Positions 37,699 to 46,083 of a stretch of 64,000 bases of DNA are shown one piece after another. Every line of letters begins with the position of its first letter. The first letter of the stretch is position 1. The DNA lies in NCBI GenBank assembly GCA_041674625.1, contig JBAYVI010000002.1, forward strand, positions 1 to 64,000, in the 5' to 3' direction. The DNA is from BRH-c32 sp041674625 (GTDB taxonomy: Bacteria > Bacteroidota > Ignavibacteria > Ignavibacteriales > Melioribacteraceae). The position numbers and the translations under genes are program-made. The notes under the pieces are model-generated. The model ran no database searches. It was not told the origin of the DNA and was given only the letters and a program-made list of their open reading frames with translations.

Positions 37699-38910
37699 TT
37701 AAAAAGAAATATTCATTTCATTTACAGACTTAATTATTTCTCCATTTTCTATCAACATTCCTATAATACCAAAGGAAAAATCTCCGGTAGTAGTATTTGA
37801 ATTTCCACCGATGAAACCGGTTACAAGAATGCCTTTTGAAACTTCTTTCAACAACTGTTCAAAAGATTTAGTACCATATTCAAGAACTATATTTGAGGGT
37901 GAAGAAGTTGTAGGTTCTAATCCAAGTTTTTTACCATAATAGTTATCTATAAAGTAATTTTTAAGAACTCCCTTATCAATCATCACCCTTTTTTTTGCGG
38001 CTATTCCATCACCATCATATAAACGGGACCCAAGCCCTTTTACAATGAATGGATCATCAATTAAAGTCAGTTTTTCAGAGGCAATCTTTTTTCCCAGCAT
38101 GCCATCAAGAAAGGAACTCTTCTGCTGAATAGAACGTGCGGTCATTGCGCCGCTGAACATACCAAGCAGTCTTGCGCTTACACGGTTTTCAACAAGCATC
38201 TGGTACTTACCGGATTCAATTTTTTTCTGACCGATTTTTCTCAACGCTCTTTGAGCAGCTTCTTTTCCTAAATATTCTGCCGAAGGAATTTCATTTCGCA
38301 ATCTTGTGGTAACAAAACAATAGTCTTCTGGTCTACCGCCGCCGGAATCATTAACAGTAACTTCAGCGCCGGCACTAAAAGAGGTCCCTTTGCTTTCACC
38401 CGTAAATCCATTACTATGAATTCGTGTTGTCTCGTAAAAAGAATCTGAGTAGCTTGAAGTTGATGAAATAATTTGATCACTTACAGCCATTGCAGCTTCT
38501 TCAATTTGTGACGCAAGTTTAACTCTATCGGCAGAATCTATCTTTTCATATGATTCATCTCTTAATTTCAAATCCAGTGCTAAATTTGTTGGGTAGTAAC
38601 TCGGATCAACAAGAGAACGAAATTTATCTGTCGTTAAATATTTCGTTCCGGCAACTGCCTCTTCAATAAATTTTGTTAAAGAATCTTTTCGAAGATCGTT
38701 TGTTGAGTGGCTTGAGTATTTATGATTGAGATATACTTGCAAATTTAATCCGTTTTGAGTGGACTCTTGAAGCTTTTCTAATTTTTTATTTCGATACTCA
38801 ATTTCAATATCGCGACTATTATATATTGAAACTACCGATTCATCTGCTCCGCATTTCAGAGAGTATTTAATAGACCAATCTGCTAGTTCTAATCTTTTTT
38901 TATTATCCAT
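37699..38910 (-). CDS. TldE/PmbA-family protein (non-catalytic partner of TldD)
   Basis: It has 403 residues. The PmbA/TldE pattern is visible: ADWSIKYSLKCGADESVVSI, the middle ILVTGFIGGNSNTTTGDFSF near the C-terminus, and GMLIENGEIIKSVNEM. It lacks the HExxxH zinc motif, as expected for TldE. It is encoded 33 bp after a TldD gene on the same strand, and the two form a TldD/E metalloprotease heterodimer in known systems (for example maturation of microcins and CcdA degradation). No signal peptide is seen, in contrast to its TldD neighbour. Confidence 0.87.
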   Translation of the reverse strand: MDNKKRLELADWSIKYSLKCGADESVVSIYNSRDIEIEYRNKKLEKLQESTQNGLNLQVYLNHKYSSHSTNDLRKDSLTKFIEEAVAGTKYLTTDKFRSLVDPSYYPTNLALDLKLRDESYEKIDSADRVKLASQIEEAAMAVSDQIISSTSSYSDSFYETTRIHSNGFTGESKGTSFSAGAEVTVNDSGGGRPEDYCFVTTRLRNEIPSAEYLGKEAAQRALRKIGQKKIESGKYQMLVENRVSARLLGMFSGAMTARSIQQKSSFLDGMLGKKIASEKLTLIDDPFIVKGLGSRLYDGDGIAAKKRVMIDKGVLKNYFIDNYYGKKLGLEPTTSSPSNIVLEYGTKSFEQLLKEVSKGILVTGFIGGNSNTTTGDFSFGIIGMLIENGEIIKSVNEMNISF

Positions 38911-38943
38911 TGTAAACTCCTTCTATTTTCTCGAATGAAATTA

Positions 38944-40494
38944 TTAACGTTTAACTCCACCAACAGTAATCTTAGAAACCTTTACTGTAGGTAAACCCAT
39001 CGAAACTGGAACACCCTGCCCGTTTTTACCGCAGGTACTTTCACCTTCTGCCATCGCAAAATCATCTGCAACCATTACTATATCCTTTAACACTTGCGGA
39101 CCGTTCCCGATGATATTAATATCTTTAATGGGTTTAGTTAATTTTCCATCTTCAATTAAGAATCCCGATTTAACATAAAAAGTAAAATCGCCGGCACCAA
39201 CAAACACCTGCCCGTTTGTAAAAGTCTCGGCGTAAATGCCCTTCTTAACACTTGAAATTATTTCTTCTTTTTTGTGTGGACCGGGAAGCATATAAGTATT
39301 TCTCATTCTTGGCAGCGGGGCAAACTGAAACGATTGCCTTCTTCCACTTCCAGTAGATTTTTGCTTATAATATTTTGCACTAATTCTATCATGAAGATAA
39401 CTTTTAAGAATTCCCTTTTCTACCAAGAATGTTTTTTCGGAAAGGTTTCCTTCATCATCAACATTTATTGAGCCGCGTAAGTTTGGATTTGTTCCATCAT
39501 CAACAATAGTCACAAAATTTTCTGCAACCGGCTTTCCTAACTTATCCGCAAAAATTGAAATGTTTTTTCTATTGAAATCTGCTTCCATTCCATGACCAAT
39601 TGCTTCATGTAATAATATTCCCGAACTGCCGGCGGCAAGAACAACTTCCATTTCACCAGCCTCCGGTTTAACAGCATCGAACAAAGCTACAGTTCTTTTA
39701 ACCGGTTCTGTTGCCAGGCGGTTTATATTCTCAGGTGTAAAAAATTCAATTCCGCGTCTTCCCGAAAGATCAAAATAATTTTGTTCCCGTTTTCCATTTT
39801 GTTCTGCGCTAACCGAAACGGCAATTTGTCCCATCGGCTGATAATCGTAAGTAATATCTCCTTCCGAAGTTACTACCATTATATATGAGGTATCGTTTGA
39901 AAAGGAAACATTTGATTTAATTATGCGCGGGTCGGCGGCAAATACCTTATCATTAATAGTATGCAAATAAGGTATTTTCTTATCTACCGCAATCAATTCC
40001 CATGGAGTTTCAATTGGATAGTAGCTGGGAATGTTTTTAAGATTCAGCTTTACGGGGGCAATTTTTTTACTACCGTTTGCAATGTTTGCCGCTGTTTGAG
40101 CAGCAAGCTTCATAGAATTTGGAGTAATTTCTTCTGTAAATGAATATCCAGTCTGATCTCCTTTTAATACCCTAATACCAACTCCAAACGCAATATTAGT
40201 GTAAGCTCTGTTAACAGCTTTGTCTTCCAATCCTATATAGTTGGAAACTTCATGTTGAAAATAGAGATCGCAATAATCACCTCCGCGTGAAAGAGCTTCC
40301 GAAATAACATTCTGAATGATCTTTTCATCAACGCCAAAATGGTTATAATAATCAGACAATTTCATTGTCTCCCCTTTAGAAGGAGCAAATGCTTTTGTTA
40401 AATCCCCTCTTAGAAAAGAGGGAATAAATGCAACAGCAACTAATCCTTTCGAACCACTTTCAAGAAATCTTCTTCGAGAAATCGTTTGACTCAT
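38944..40494 (-). CDS. TldD-family metalloprotease with Tat-like signal
   Basis: It has 516 residues. The zinc motif HEAIGHGMEAD (about residues 297-307) and flanking LAAGSSGILLHEAIGHG, FVTIVDDGTNPNLRGS and TYMLPGP define TldD. The N-terminus MSQTISRRRFLESGSKGL is a twin-arginine-like signal, so the protein is predicted to be exported or membrane-tethered, unlike cytosolic E. coli TldD. A perfect 7-bp inverted repeat (40405-40422) lies within the signal-coding part. It forms an operon with the TldE gene downstream. The divergent LytS/LytTR pair begins 338 bp away. The substrate peptide is unknown. Confidence 0.9.
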   Translation of the reverse strand: MSQTISRRRFLESGSKGLVAVAFIPSFLRGDLTKAFAPSKGETMKLSDYYNHFGVDEKIIQNVISEALSRGGDYCDLYFQHEVSNYIGLEDKAVNRAYTNIAFGVGIRVLKGDQTGYSFTEEITPNSMKLAAQTAANIANGSKKIAPVKLNLKNIPSYYPIETPWELIAVDKKIPYLHTINDKVFAADPRIIKSNVSFSNDTSYIMVVTSEGDITYDYQPMGQIAVSVSAEQNGKREQNYFDLSGRRGIEFFTPENINRLATEPVKRTVALFDAVKPEAGEMEVVLAAGSSGILLHEAIGHGMEADFNRKNISIFADKLGKPVAENFVTIVDDGTNPNLRGSINVDDEGNLSEKTFLVEKGILKSYLHDRISAKYYKQKSTGSGRRQSFQFAPLPRMRNTYMLPGPHKKEEIISSVKKGIYAETFTNGQVFVGAGDFTFYVKSGFLIEDGKLTKPIKDINIIGNGPQVLKDIVMVADDFAMAEGESTCGKNGQGVPVSMGLPTVKVSKITVGGVKR

Positions 40495-40832
40495 AATACC
40501 TCCTTTAATCTAATGATGTTATAAATAATTTAGCTAACATTATACTTTATAGTAATTGGTGAATTTGTTTTATAATTATATGGAGAAAAATCTTTTACTT
40601 TTTTGATAATAATTTTTATAACAAAAAAATGATTACGAGTCATATAGTGTTAAACTAATTGATTCAGTAAGCAGAATAAAAACACTTTTCGCAAAAGGCG
40701 ATATTTTTACGCGAACGGCATAATAATTACAAGTATATCTATTAACTATTGGGGGAAAATTTTTACCTTTATAGTGTTGTTATTCTTATTTGTAGAATAA
40801 AAAATATCTTAAGCCATTAGAGATTTGAAGAA
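40495..40832. other. Intergenic region between divergent tldD and lytS-like genes
   Basis: 338 bp, very AT-rich, expected to hold both divergent promoters. No convincing small gene, RNA or strong operator was recognised. A short GC-richer stretch (40688-40722) contains imperfect inverted sequence but no clear terminator. Confidence 0.5.
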
Positions 40833-41909
40833 ATGAAATTTAGCAGAACAATTGAAGATATATTTTCCAACCGAAAAAATTATTTTTGGTACGGGCACAC
40901 AGTATTTTGGTTTATAATACTTGTAGAAAGCACTATGATTAATCCCGAGTCATTAGAAACATTCAGAAGCTTTAATAGAGTATTACTACCAGCTTTATCG
41001 GGATTTATTGTTACCTATTTTTTTAGAGTGCTACTTAAAAAACTCCAGGTTCATAGGTATGCTTTGTATTTAATATTCATCGTCACTCTTATATATTCTG
41101 TATTAGCTGCGTTAATATGGACTTATTCATATTTTATAATTAGCTACCTAATGAGTGGAGCTTTAGATAAAGTACCGTTTTATTTAATGTCTCACTTTTT
41201 TGAAATTAATTTTATTACAATTGCTTTATGGTGCGGTCTTTATTTGGGTTATAAAATTTGGGAAGAGTGGAACAACGAAAAGTACCAATTAGAACACGAG
41301 AGGGCTTTATTAAGAACTTCACAATTAGAGATGCTGAAGTACCAGCTTAACCCACATTTTTTGTTTAACACACTTAGTTCTTTGCGCGGGTTAATTACAG
41401 CTGAACCAATGAGAGCAAGAGAAATGGTTACACAGATTTCAGAATTCTTACGTTACTCTCTTCTTGAAGGGAAGAACAATGAAGTTCAGCTTATAAAAGA
41501 GATTGAGATTATAAAGCTATACTTGAACATAGAGCAAGTAAGATACAATGAAGATTTAGTCGTTGAATTTAATATTTCTCCCGAATCAAAAGATTTTATG
41601 ATACCAATATTTCTTATTCATCCGCTTGTTGAAAATGCCGTAAAGCATGGTATGCAAACTAGTAAATTGCCTTTAAATATTTCCATCTATTCTAAAGCCG
41701 AAAACAGTACACTCACAATTGAAGTTATTAACTCCGGCAAATGGATTGAGAAAGACAAAAAAATCAATACAAATAGTACAGGTATTGGTCTGCAGAATAT
41801 AAAAAAACGATTAGAGCATTCTTATCTCAATAATCATTCTTTGGAAATGATTAAAAATCAAGATTCCGTTAAAGTAGTAATTAAAATTAATTTTATAAAA
41901 TATGAGTAA
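40833..41909 (+). CDS. LytS/YehU-type sensor histidine kinase
   Basis: Membrane sensor kinase of 358 residues. Four hydrophobic segments fill the first ~140 residues (for example TVFWFIILVESTMI; FIVTYFFRVLLKKL; YLIFIVTLIYSVLAALIW). The His_kinase domain has the phospho-acceptor box LKYQLNPHFLFNTLSSLRG (His at about 174). The ATPase part has the N-box LVENAVKHGM and the G-box STGIGLQNIKKRLE. It overlaps the LytTR regulator gene by 8 bp, so the two are co-translated and form one two-component system. The signal sensed is unknown. Confidence 0.92.
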   Translation: MKFSRTIEDIFSNRKNYFWYGHTVFWFIILVESTMINPESLETFRSFNRVLLPALSGFIVTYFFRVLLKKLQVHRYALYLIFIVTLIYSVLAALIWTYSYFIISYLMSGALDKVPFYLMSHFFEINFITIALWCGLYLGYKIWEEWNNEKYQLEHERALLRTSQLEMLKYQLNPHFLFNTLSSLRGLITAEPMRAREMVTQISEFLRYSLLEGKNNEVQLIKEIEIIKLYLNIEQVRYNEDLVVEFNISPESKDFMIPIFLIHPLVENAVKHGMQTSKLPLNISIYSKAENSTLTIEVINSGKWIEKDKKINTNSTGIGLQNIKKRLEHSYLNNHSLEMIKNQDSVKVVIKINFIKYE

Positions 41910-42642
41910 AGAAAACAGATTAAGGTCATTAATTGTAGATGACGAGAAATTTGCGCGAACCGATTTAAGAGAATTGCTTTCTAATTTTCCGACATTAGAG
42001 GTAGTTGGAGAAGCTAAAAATTTATCATCTGCTATCGAAATGATTGAACAATTAAAACCAGATTTGATTTTTTTGGATATTCAGTTCCCCGGAGAAACCG
42101 GCTTTGATTTGTTTGAAAGAACAGATATAAATGCAAAAGTAATTTTTGTAACCGCTTATGATGAATACGCTATAAGAGCTTTTGATGTAAACGCTTGCGA
42201 CTATCTGCTTAAACCTGTAAATCCGGATAGACTTGCTTTGGCTATTAAGCGCCTCGAAGAAAACCAGGAACAACTAATACCAAAAAACGTTAAGCTTACC
42301 AATGAAGATTCCATTTATCTTCAGATGAATTACAAATACTATTTTGTGCGTGTTGATTCTATCATAAAGATTACTGCTGCCGATCATTATACCGAGATTG
42401 TTACAAACAAAGGGCTAAAGGGTTTAACAAACAAACATCTTTGGGAATGGGAAGAAAGTCTTCCGAAGGAATCGTTTGTTCAAGTGCACAGATCAATAAT
42501 TATAAATATGAATTTAGTTGAACGAGTAGAAAGAGGAGCAAACTATTCCTACTTTTTGATTATGAAAAACATAATTGACCCGATACCAATTAGCAGAAGG
42601 TATGCGTCTCAAATAAAAAAAGAAATGGGAATCAAATTATAA
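41902..42642 (+). CDS. LytTR-family response regulator
   Basis: DNA-binding response regulator of 246 residues. The receiver domain (5-120) shows the acidic pair in LIVDDEKFARTD, phospho-acceptor Asp in LIFLDIQFPGETG, VTAYDEYAIRAF and KPVNPDRL. The C-terminal LytTR domain (about 145-245) has YYFVRVDSIIKITAADHYTE, FVQVHRSIIINMNLVE and PISRRYA. LytTR proteins bind direct repeats and often control envelope or exopolysaccharide genes. The partner kinase is the gene directly upstream. Targets are not visible here. Confidence 0.93.
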   Translation: MSKENRLRSLIVDDEKFARTDLRELLSNFPTLEVVGEAKNLSSAIEMIEQLKPDLIFLDIQFPGETGFDLFERTDINAKVIFVTAYDEYAIRAFDVNACDYLLKPVNPDRLALAIKRLEENQEQLIPKNVKLTNEDSIYLQMNYKYYFVRVDSIIKITAADHYTEIVTNKGLKGLTNKHLWEWEESLPKESFVQVHRSIIINMNLVERVERGANYSYFLIMKNIIDPIPISRRYASQIKKEMGIKL

Positions 42643-42934
42643 TCATATTTCATTCTCTTATTCATTTATTAATTCTACTTTAGTTGTTCTGTCCCTATTT
42701 TTTATTCGAAACGTAGCTAAAAATGGCTGTCCCTATTCAATACTGCCTCGGCAGTAAAAATTAACATGTTAATAGGAGCTTTTGATTAATTTTGTGTGAG
42801 CCGAATTCAATTCTGAAATCTACAAGAAGCATTTTGTCGAATAATGACGTGTCGAAAGCGAATTTTGCTCAAAGTAGTTATAACTGTGGGGGTGGTCAAC
42901 CAAGGCGTAATGTGGACAGATCTAAAAGGAATAA
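42643..42934. other. Non-coding region before the transposase relic
   Basis: 292 bp between the LytTR gene and a decayed transposase. It contains two copies of CTGTCCCTATT (around 42690 and 42730) and a GC-richer stretch at 42850-42930 that may belong to the insertion element. No gene recognised. Confidence 0.4.
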
Positions 42935-43936
42935 TTAAGCAGCTTTCCTGAAGTAATAGTTGTGCAATCCGTTAGCAACGGATATTCTATCAATTTTACA
43001 AATTAACTGGACTGGCATTGTTTCCGGTGAATCCTTTTCCAATCCAAGATAAGTCCGGCGATAATTGTAATAATAAAAATATTCTTTCAGAAGCTTTCGT
43101 AAATGATTTTCCTTCATAAAAATCAGATGATCAAGAAACTCCCTTCTAATAGATCCAATAACTCTTTCAACATATCCATTTTACCATGGAGAACGATAAA
43201 CGGTTACGATTTCGCGAATGCCGAAACCTGCGACACAATCGCAAAATGATTCAGAGAATTTCGTGACTCGGTCTCTGATAAGAAATTTAGGGGCTTCTGC
43301 ACCATACAAAGCATTTCTGAACTGCTGGGCCGACTATTCTGCCGTTGGATGGGCAGTAACATTGATGTGAATAATCTTTCTCCGATGATTTGAAAGGAAA
43401 ACCAATACATAAAGAGTTTTGTAATTAATTGTTGGTACAGGTAGAAAATCAATGGAAATAATTCCAGATGCATGATTCAGAAGAAATGTTTTCCATCTTA
43501 GACCGGAGGTTTTGCCGGACTTCTTGGGAATATATCTTAGTAAAGTAGATTCAGAAATATCGTAACCGAGTTTTAGAATCTCTCCGTGAATTCTACGAAC
43601 TCCCCACTGAGGATTCTCATTTGCCATATGTTTAATCAAGTCCATCTGTTCTTGAGGAATCTTTAGTCTTCCGCTGTTCTTTTTACTCTTCCAAGTCCGG
43701 TATTATTTTAAACCTTTGCGATGCAATCCGATAACTGTTTCTGGCTTTATAATTACTAGGCTAGTCATCCAACTACTAAAATATCTTCTCATAATTGTAA
43801 AAAATTACCTGTCTGGATTTTGAATTTGTAGTTTCTTATTTGAACGACTCAGGATTTCCAGTTGCTTCTGTAGAAAGACAATTTCAAACTGCAACTGAGT
43901 CCTAGAGTTAAAGAAATTGATTAAAAATTTGAACAT
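42935..43936 (-). pseudogene. Integrase-core (rve) DDE transposase, multiply frameshifted
   Basis: The region matches a single transposase of about 330 codons read from ATG 43936. The head reads MFKFLINFFNSRTQLQFEIV and then LQKQLEILSRSNKK. A conserved middle lies at 43334-43645 (NPQWGVRRIHGEILKLGYDI; NHASGIISIDFLPVPTINYK, the first catalytic Asp region). FLIRDRVTKFSESF follows in another frame, and at 42935-43117 the tail (EYFYYYNYRRTYLGLEKDSP; ISVANGLHNYYFRKAA). Several stops and at least two frameshifts separate the pieces, so it is dead. Terminal inverted repeats were not identified. A second relic of the same family lies at 49091-49199. Confidence 0.8.
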
Positions 43937-44040
43937 GGTGAGTTTTTACTAAATAATTTATTGAATACAAAAATAGCGAATTCAGGGCGAAATCGTAACT
44001 TTGGAGGCGGATGGAGTTTTGAATACCGACAGACAATTAT

Positions 44041-44124
44041 TGGGTAGAAAGTGAATTAGGAGTAAGTAGTAAATTTATTTTTACATTGCCAATTAGTGAT
44101 GGTAATCCTTTCACCAAAAAGTAA
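44041..44124 (+). pseudogene. C-terminal tail of a histidine kinase ATPase domain (relic)
   Basis: A 27-codon frame reading WVESELGVSSKFIFTLPISD then GNPFTKK and a stop. WVES-G-GS-F-F-LP is the standard end of HATPase_c domains in sensor kinases. Upstream codons are interrupted by a stop, and no kinase body is present between here and the transposase relic, so only the tail survives. The rest of 43937-44283 shows nothing recognisable. Confidence 0.5.
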
Positions 44125-44283
44125 ACAAAGGAAAAAATATGTATTTGAATATTTTATATTATTTTGTAAGTTACTATTACAATGATAGATAATCTTATCC
44201 ATTCTTACCTTTCTAATTATTTAACTTTATGTTTTTTTTATACGGAAAGGAATAAAATATTTTAATATAAATCTGGGGTTAGT

Positions 44284-44742
44284 ATGAATTATTTCATTTC
44301 CATAAATAGATATTTTAAAAATGAAAAACGGCATCACTTTTTGATCAAGAAAATATTAATGGTATTGATTATAATGTTTGCCTTGGCGCTGAACGCCTGT
44401 TCCACATTTATGAATTCTACTACACAGGAAATTAATATAAAAACAGAACCAGCCAATGCTAAAATAACAATTGATGGAAAGAAATATGGAACGACACCGC
44501 AGGTCGTTAATATTGAGCGGGGCAGTAATCATGTTGTGAAATTAGAAGCAGATGGTTTTGATGCTTATGAAATGCAGGTTACACGTAAGTTATCGTTTTG
44601 GTTTTGGGGAAATGTATTGAATGGAATTATACCCGGAATGCTAATAGATATGGTAACCGGTGCTATGTATAATCTTCTTCCTGAGGATGTTGAAGTTAGC
44701 CTTCAACTGACTCCCAAACCAGAAAAGCCAACAAAAAAATAA
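44284..44742 (+). CDS. PEGA-domain lipoprotein
   Basis: It has 152 residues with a charged N-terminal lead, then a hydrophobic segment and lipobox end ALNACSTF. The PEGA domain follows (INIKTEPANAKITIDGKKYG, TTPQVVNIERG, HVVKLEADGFDAYEMQVTR). A hydrophobic Gly-rich part (FWFWGNVLNGIIPGMLIDMV ... GAMYNLLPEDVEVSL) is typical of the small PEGA lipoproteins related to phage-like and envelope stress loci. It is isolated among decayed genes but appears intact. Function unknown. Confidence 0.75.
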   Translation: MNYFISINRYFKNEKRHHFLIKKILMVLIIMFALALNACSTFMNSTTQEINIKTEPANAKITIDGKKYGTTPQVVNIERGSNHVVKLEADGFDAYEMQVTRKLSFWFWGNVLNGIIPGMLIDMVTGAMYNLLPEDVEVSLQLTPKPEKPTKK

Positions 44743-44853
44743 TTAATCAAAATATTTTATTACTGATAGTCATGGCATTCATCATTTAAAGAACTTTTTA
44801 AGATATCTTAGCAAAACATCGGTCAACATAACTCTAACGTATTGCAAGAAAAG

Positions 44854-45077
44854 GAGTTAACGGAAAATTCAGTTGTTAAGGATTACTTAACAACTGAATC
44901 AGATGGCAAACAATATAATGTAACCTTCTATTCGTTAGATATGATTCTTCTGATATATCAACTCAAATGTTTTTTGCAGAAACTCAAAATAAACTTATTT
45001 ATGCTGTAACCGATAATGCTTTCCTCCCCCCAAAAGTAGACAAAGAGAATAACCAAATTGTTATGACAATTCCATAG
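44854..45077 (+). pseudogene. Unrecognised coding relic with frameshift
   Basis: Two plus-strand frames join at about 44940: ELTENSVVKDYLTTESDGKQ and YNVTFYSLD, then DSSDISTQMFFAETQNKLIY, AVTDNAFLPPKVDKENNQIV and a stop at 45075. The combined text has the composition of a real secreted or surface protein C-terminus, but I do not recognise a family. It has no start codon and contains a one-base frame change. Confidence 0.35.
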
Positions 45078-45124
45078 AAGAATCGTTTTTCCATACACTG
45101 AAGGTTGAATTGATATACACCGGT
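45077..45124 (+). pseudogene. IS3-family transposase fragment (C-terminal part)
   Basis: A 16-codon stretch reads EESFFHTLKVELIYTG and then stops. ESFFxTLKxELIY is a hallmark of the orfB (DDE) transposases of the IS3 family. Only this fragment remains. A related fragment in the opposite orientation lies at 48890-49028, on the other side of the ATPase/HNH locus. Confidence 0.55.
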
Positions 45125-45189
45125 TGATTTTGAAAACAGAAACATTAAATTAGTGACTTAACTCTTGGTATTCTAAAAAGGGAGAAAGA

Positions 45190-45279
45190 TCAGTCTTCAT
45201 TTTCTACTGATAAACCACGAGTTTTTAATTGTTCTAATTGTTCACCAAATGAAAGAGCTCTTTTTGTATTTTGGAATTT
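45190..45279 (-). pseudogene. N-terminal fragment resembling Abi (AbiD/F, Abi_2) proteins
   Basis: A short frame reads NTKRALSFGEQLEQLKTRGL SVENED with a stop at 45190-45192. The phrase EQLxxLKxRGLxVxxED is the usual opening of Abi_2 (AbiD/AbiF-type abortive infection) proteins, which are about 300 residues. The rest is missing. The remaining interval to 45444 shows no gene that I can support. Confidence 0.4.
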
Positions 45280-45444
45280 TTGTATTCAAAGGCTTTTAAA
45301 CTAAAACGCCCAGCAATTTTAGTTTCTAAAGGGCTTGCCAGGCTTGTTTATTTAAAACTAGGAATTTGTTGTAAAGTCAAAGGAAAATTTGATTTTATAT
45401 TAATTGTTTACTTTATCACAATGACATCCTTTTATGCCGAAAGT

Positions 45445-46083
45445 TTAAGGTTTATACCCGAATGTTTTCTCAATCATATCTTTGTCTGATTGTGAGAGAG
45501 ATTCATATTTTTTTTTATTATTCAATTTTGCTCTTCCTTCAGTTTGAGCAGTAGAAGCTAGATCAAAAAGTTCGATTGAAAATTTTCCCTTTGATGATTT
45601 GTATTGAATGAGAACTTCTTCAAATGTGCTTGTGAATTCATAATGCAAATCTGGGTCATCAAAATAAGGGTGAACTAATTTGAATTTACAGTGTTTGTAA
45701 TCGGCGACTTTAATATCGACAGTATCTTTAGTCCCCTTTTTTAGAAAACCATTGCAAAGACGGCAAGCTAAGACTAAATTATCTCCAACAAAAGTGAACT
45801 CCGGATTTAGTTTTGTTCCATCTCTAAGAGTTCCTTTGGGAGCAATATGTTCGATTTCATCATTACTAGTCTCATAAAAGGGTAACCCACAATATGCACA
45901 ATTACATCCTTGTAGACTTTTTAATGCACTCCTGATGTGAAATTTAAGCCTACTAATTTCTGCTGTATTACCTTTTATTGGATGCTTTTCCCAATATATT
46001 CCTTCCCAAGGTTCTATTGATGCTAAAAAATCATTTTGGTTTTGCCAAAAATATATTGAACCCATAATTTGTTTAATCAGCAT
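45445..46083 (-). CDS. HNH endonuclease, PtuB-like
   Basis: Predicted nuclease effector of 212 residues. The HNH region is clear: CxxC at 62-65 (NCAYCGLPF), IEHIAPKG with His 79, DNLVLACRLCN with Asn 102 and the second CxxC at 107-110. This zinc-braced HNH with EHIxPK and a preceding CAYC is the TIGR02646/PtuB type found beside AAA ATPases. The C-terminal ~90 residues are unassigned. Its start overlaps the ATPase gene by 11 bp (a start at ATG 46065 would remove the overlap), so the two are translationally coupled. Together they match the Septu architecture (PtuA+PtuB). Confidence 0.82.
   Translation of the reverse strand: MLIKQIMGSIYFWQNQNDFLASIEPWEGIYWEKHPIKGNTAEISRLKFHIRSALKSLQGCNCAYCGLPFYETSNDEIEHIAPKGTLRDGTKLNPEFTFVGDNLVLACRLCNGFLKKGTKDTVDIKVADYKHCKFKLVHPYFDDPDLHYEFTSTFEEVLIQYKSSKGKFSIELFDLASTAQTEGRAKLNNKKKYESLSQSDKDMIEKTFGYKP

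Noticed and set aside
45271..45489. Plus-strand open frame of 72 codons between the Abi-like fragment and the HNH gene
   Set aside because: It overlaps the end of the HNH gene on the other strand, has no recognisable features and lies over the minus-strand Abi-like fragment.
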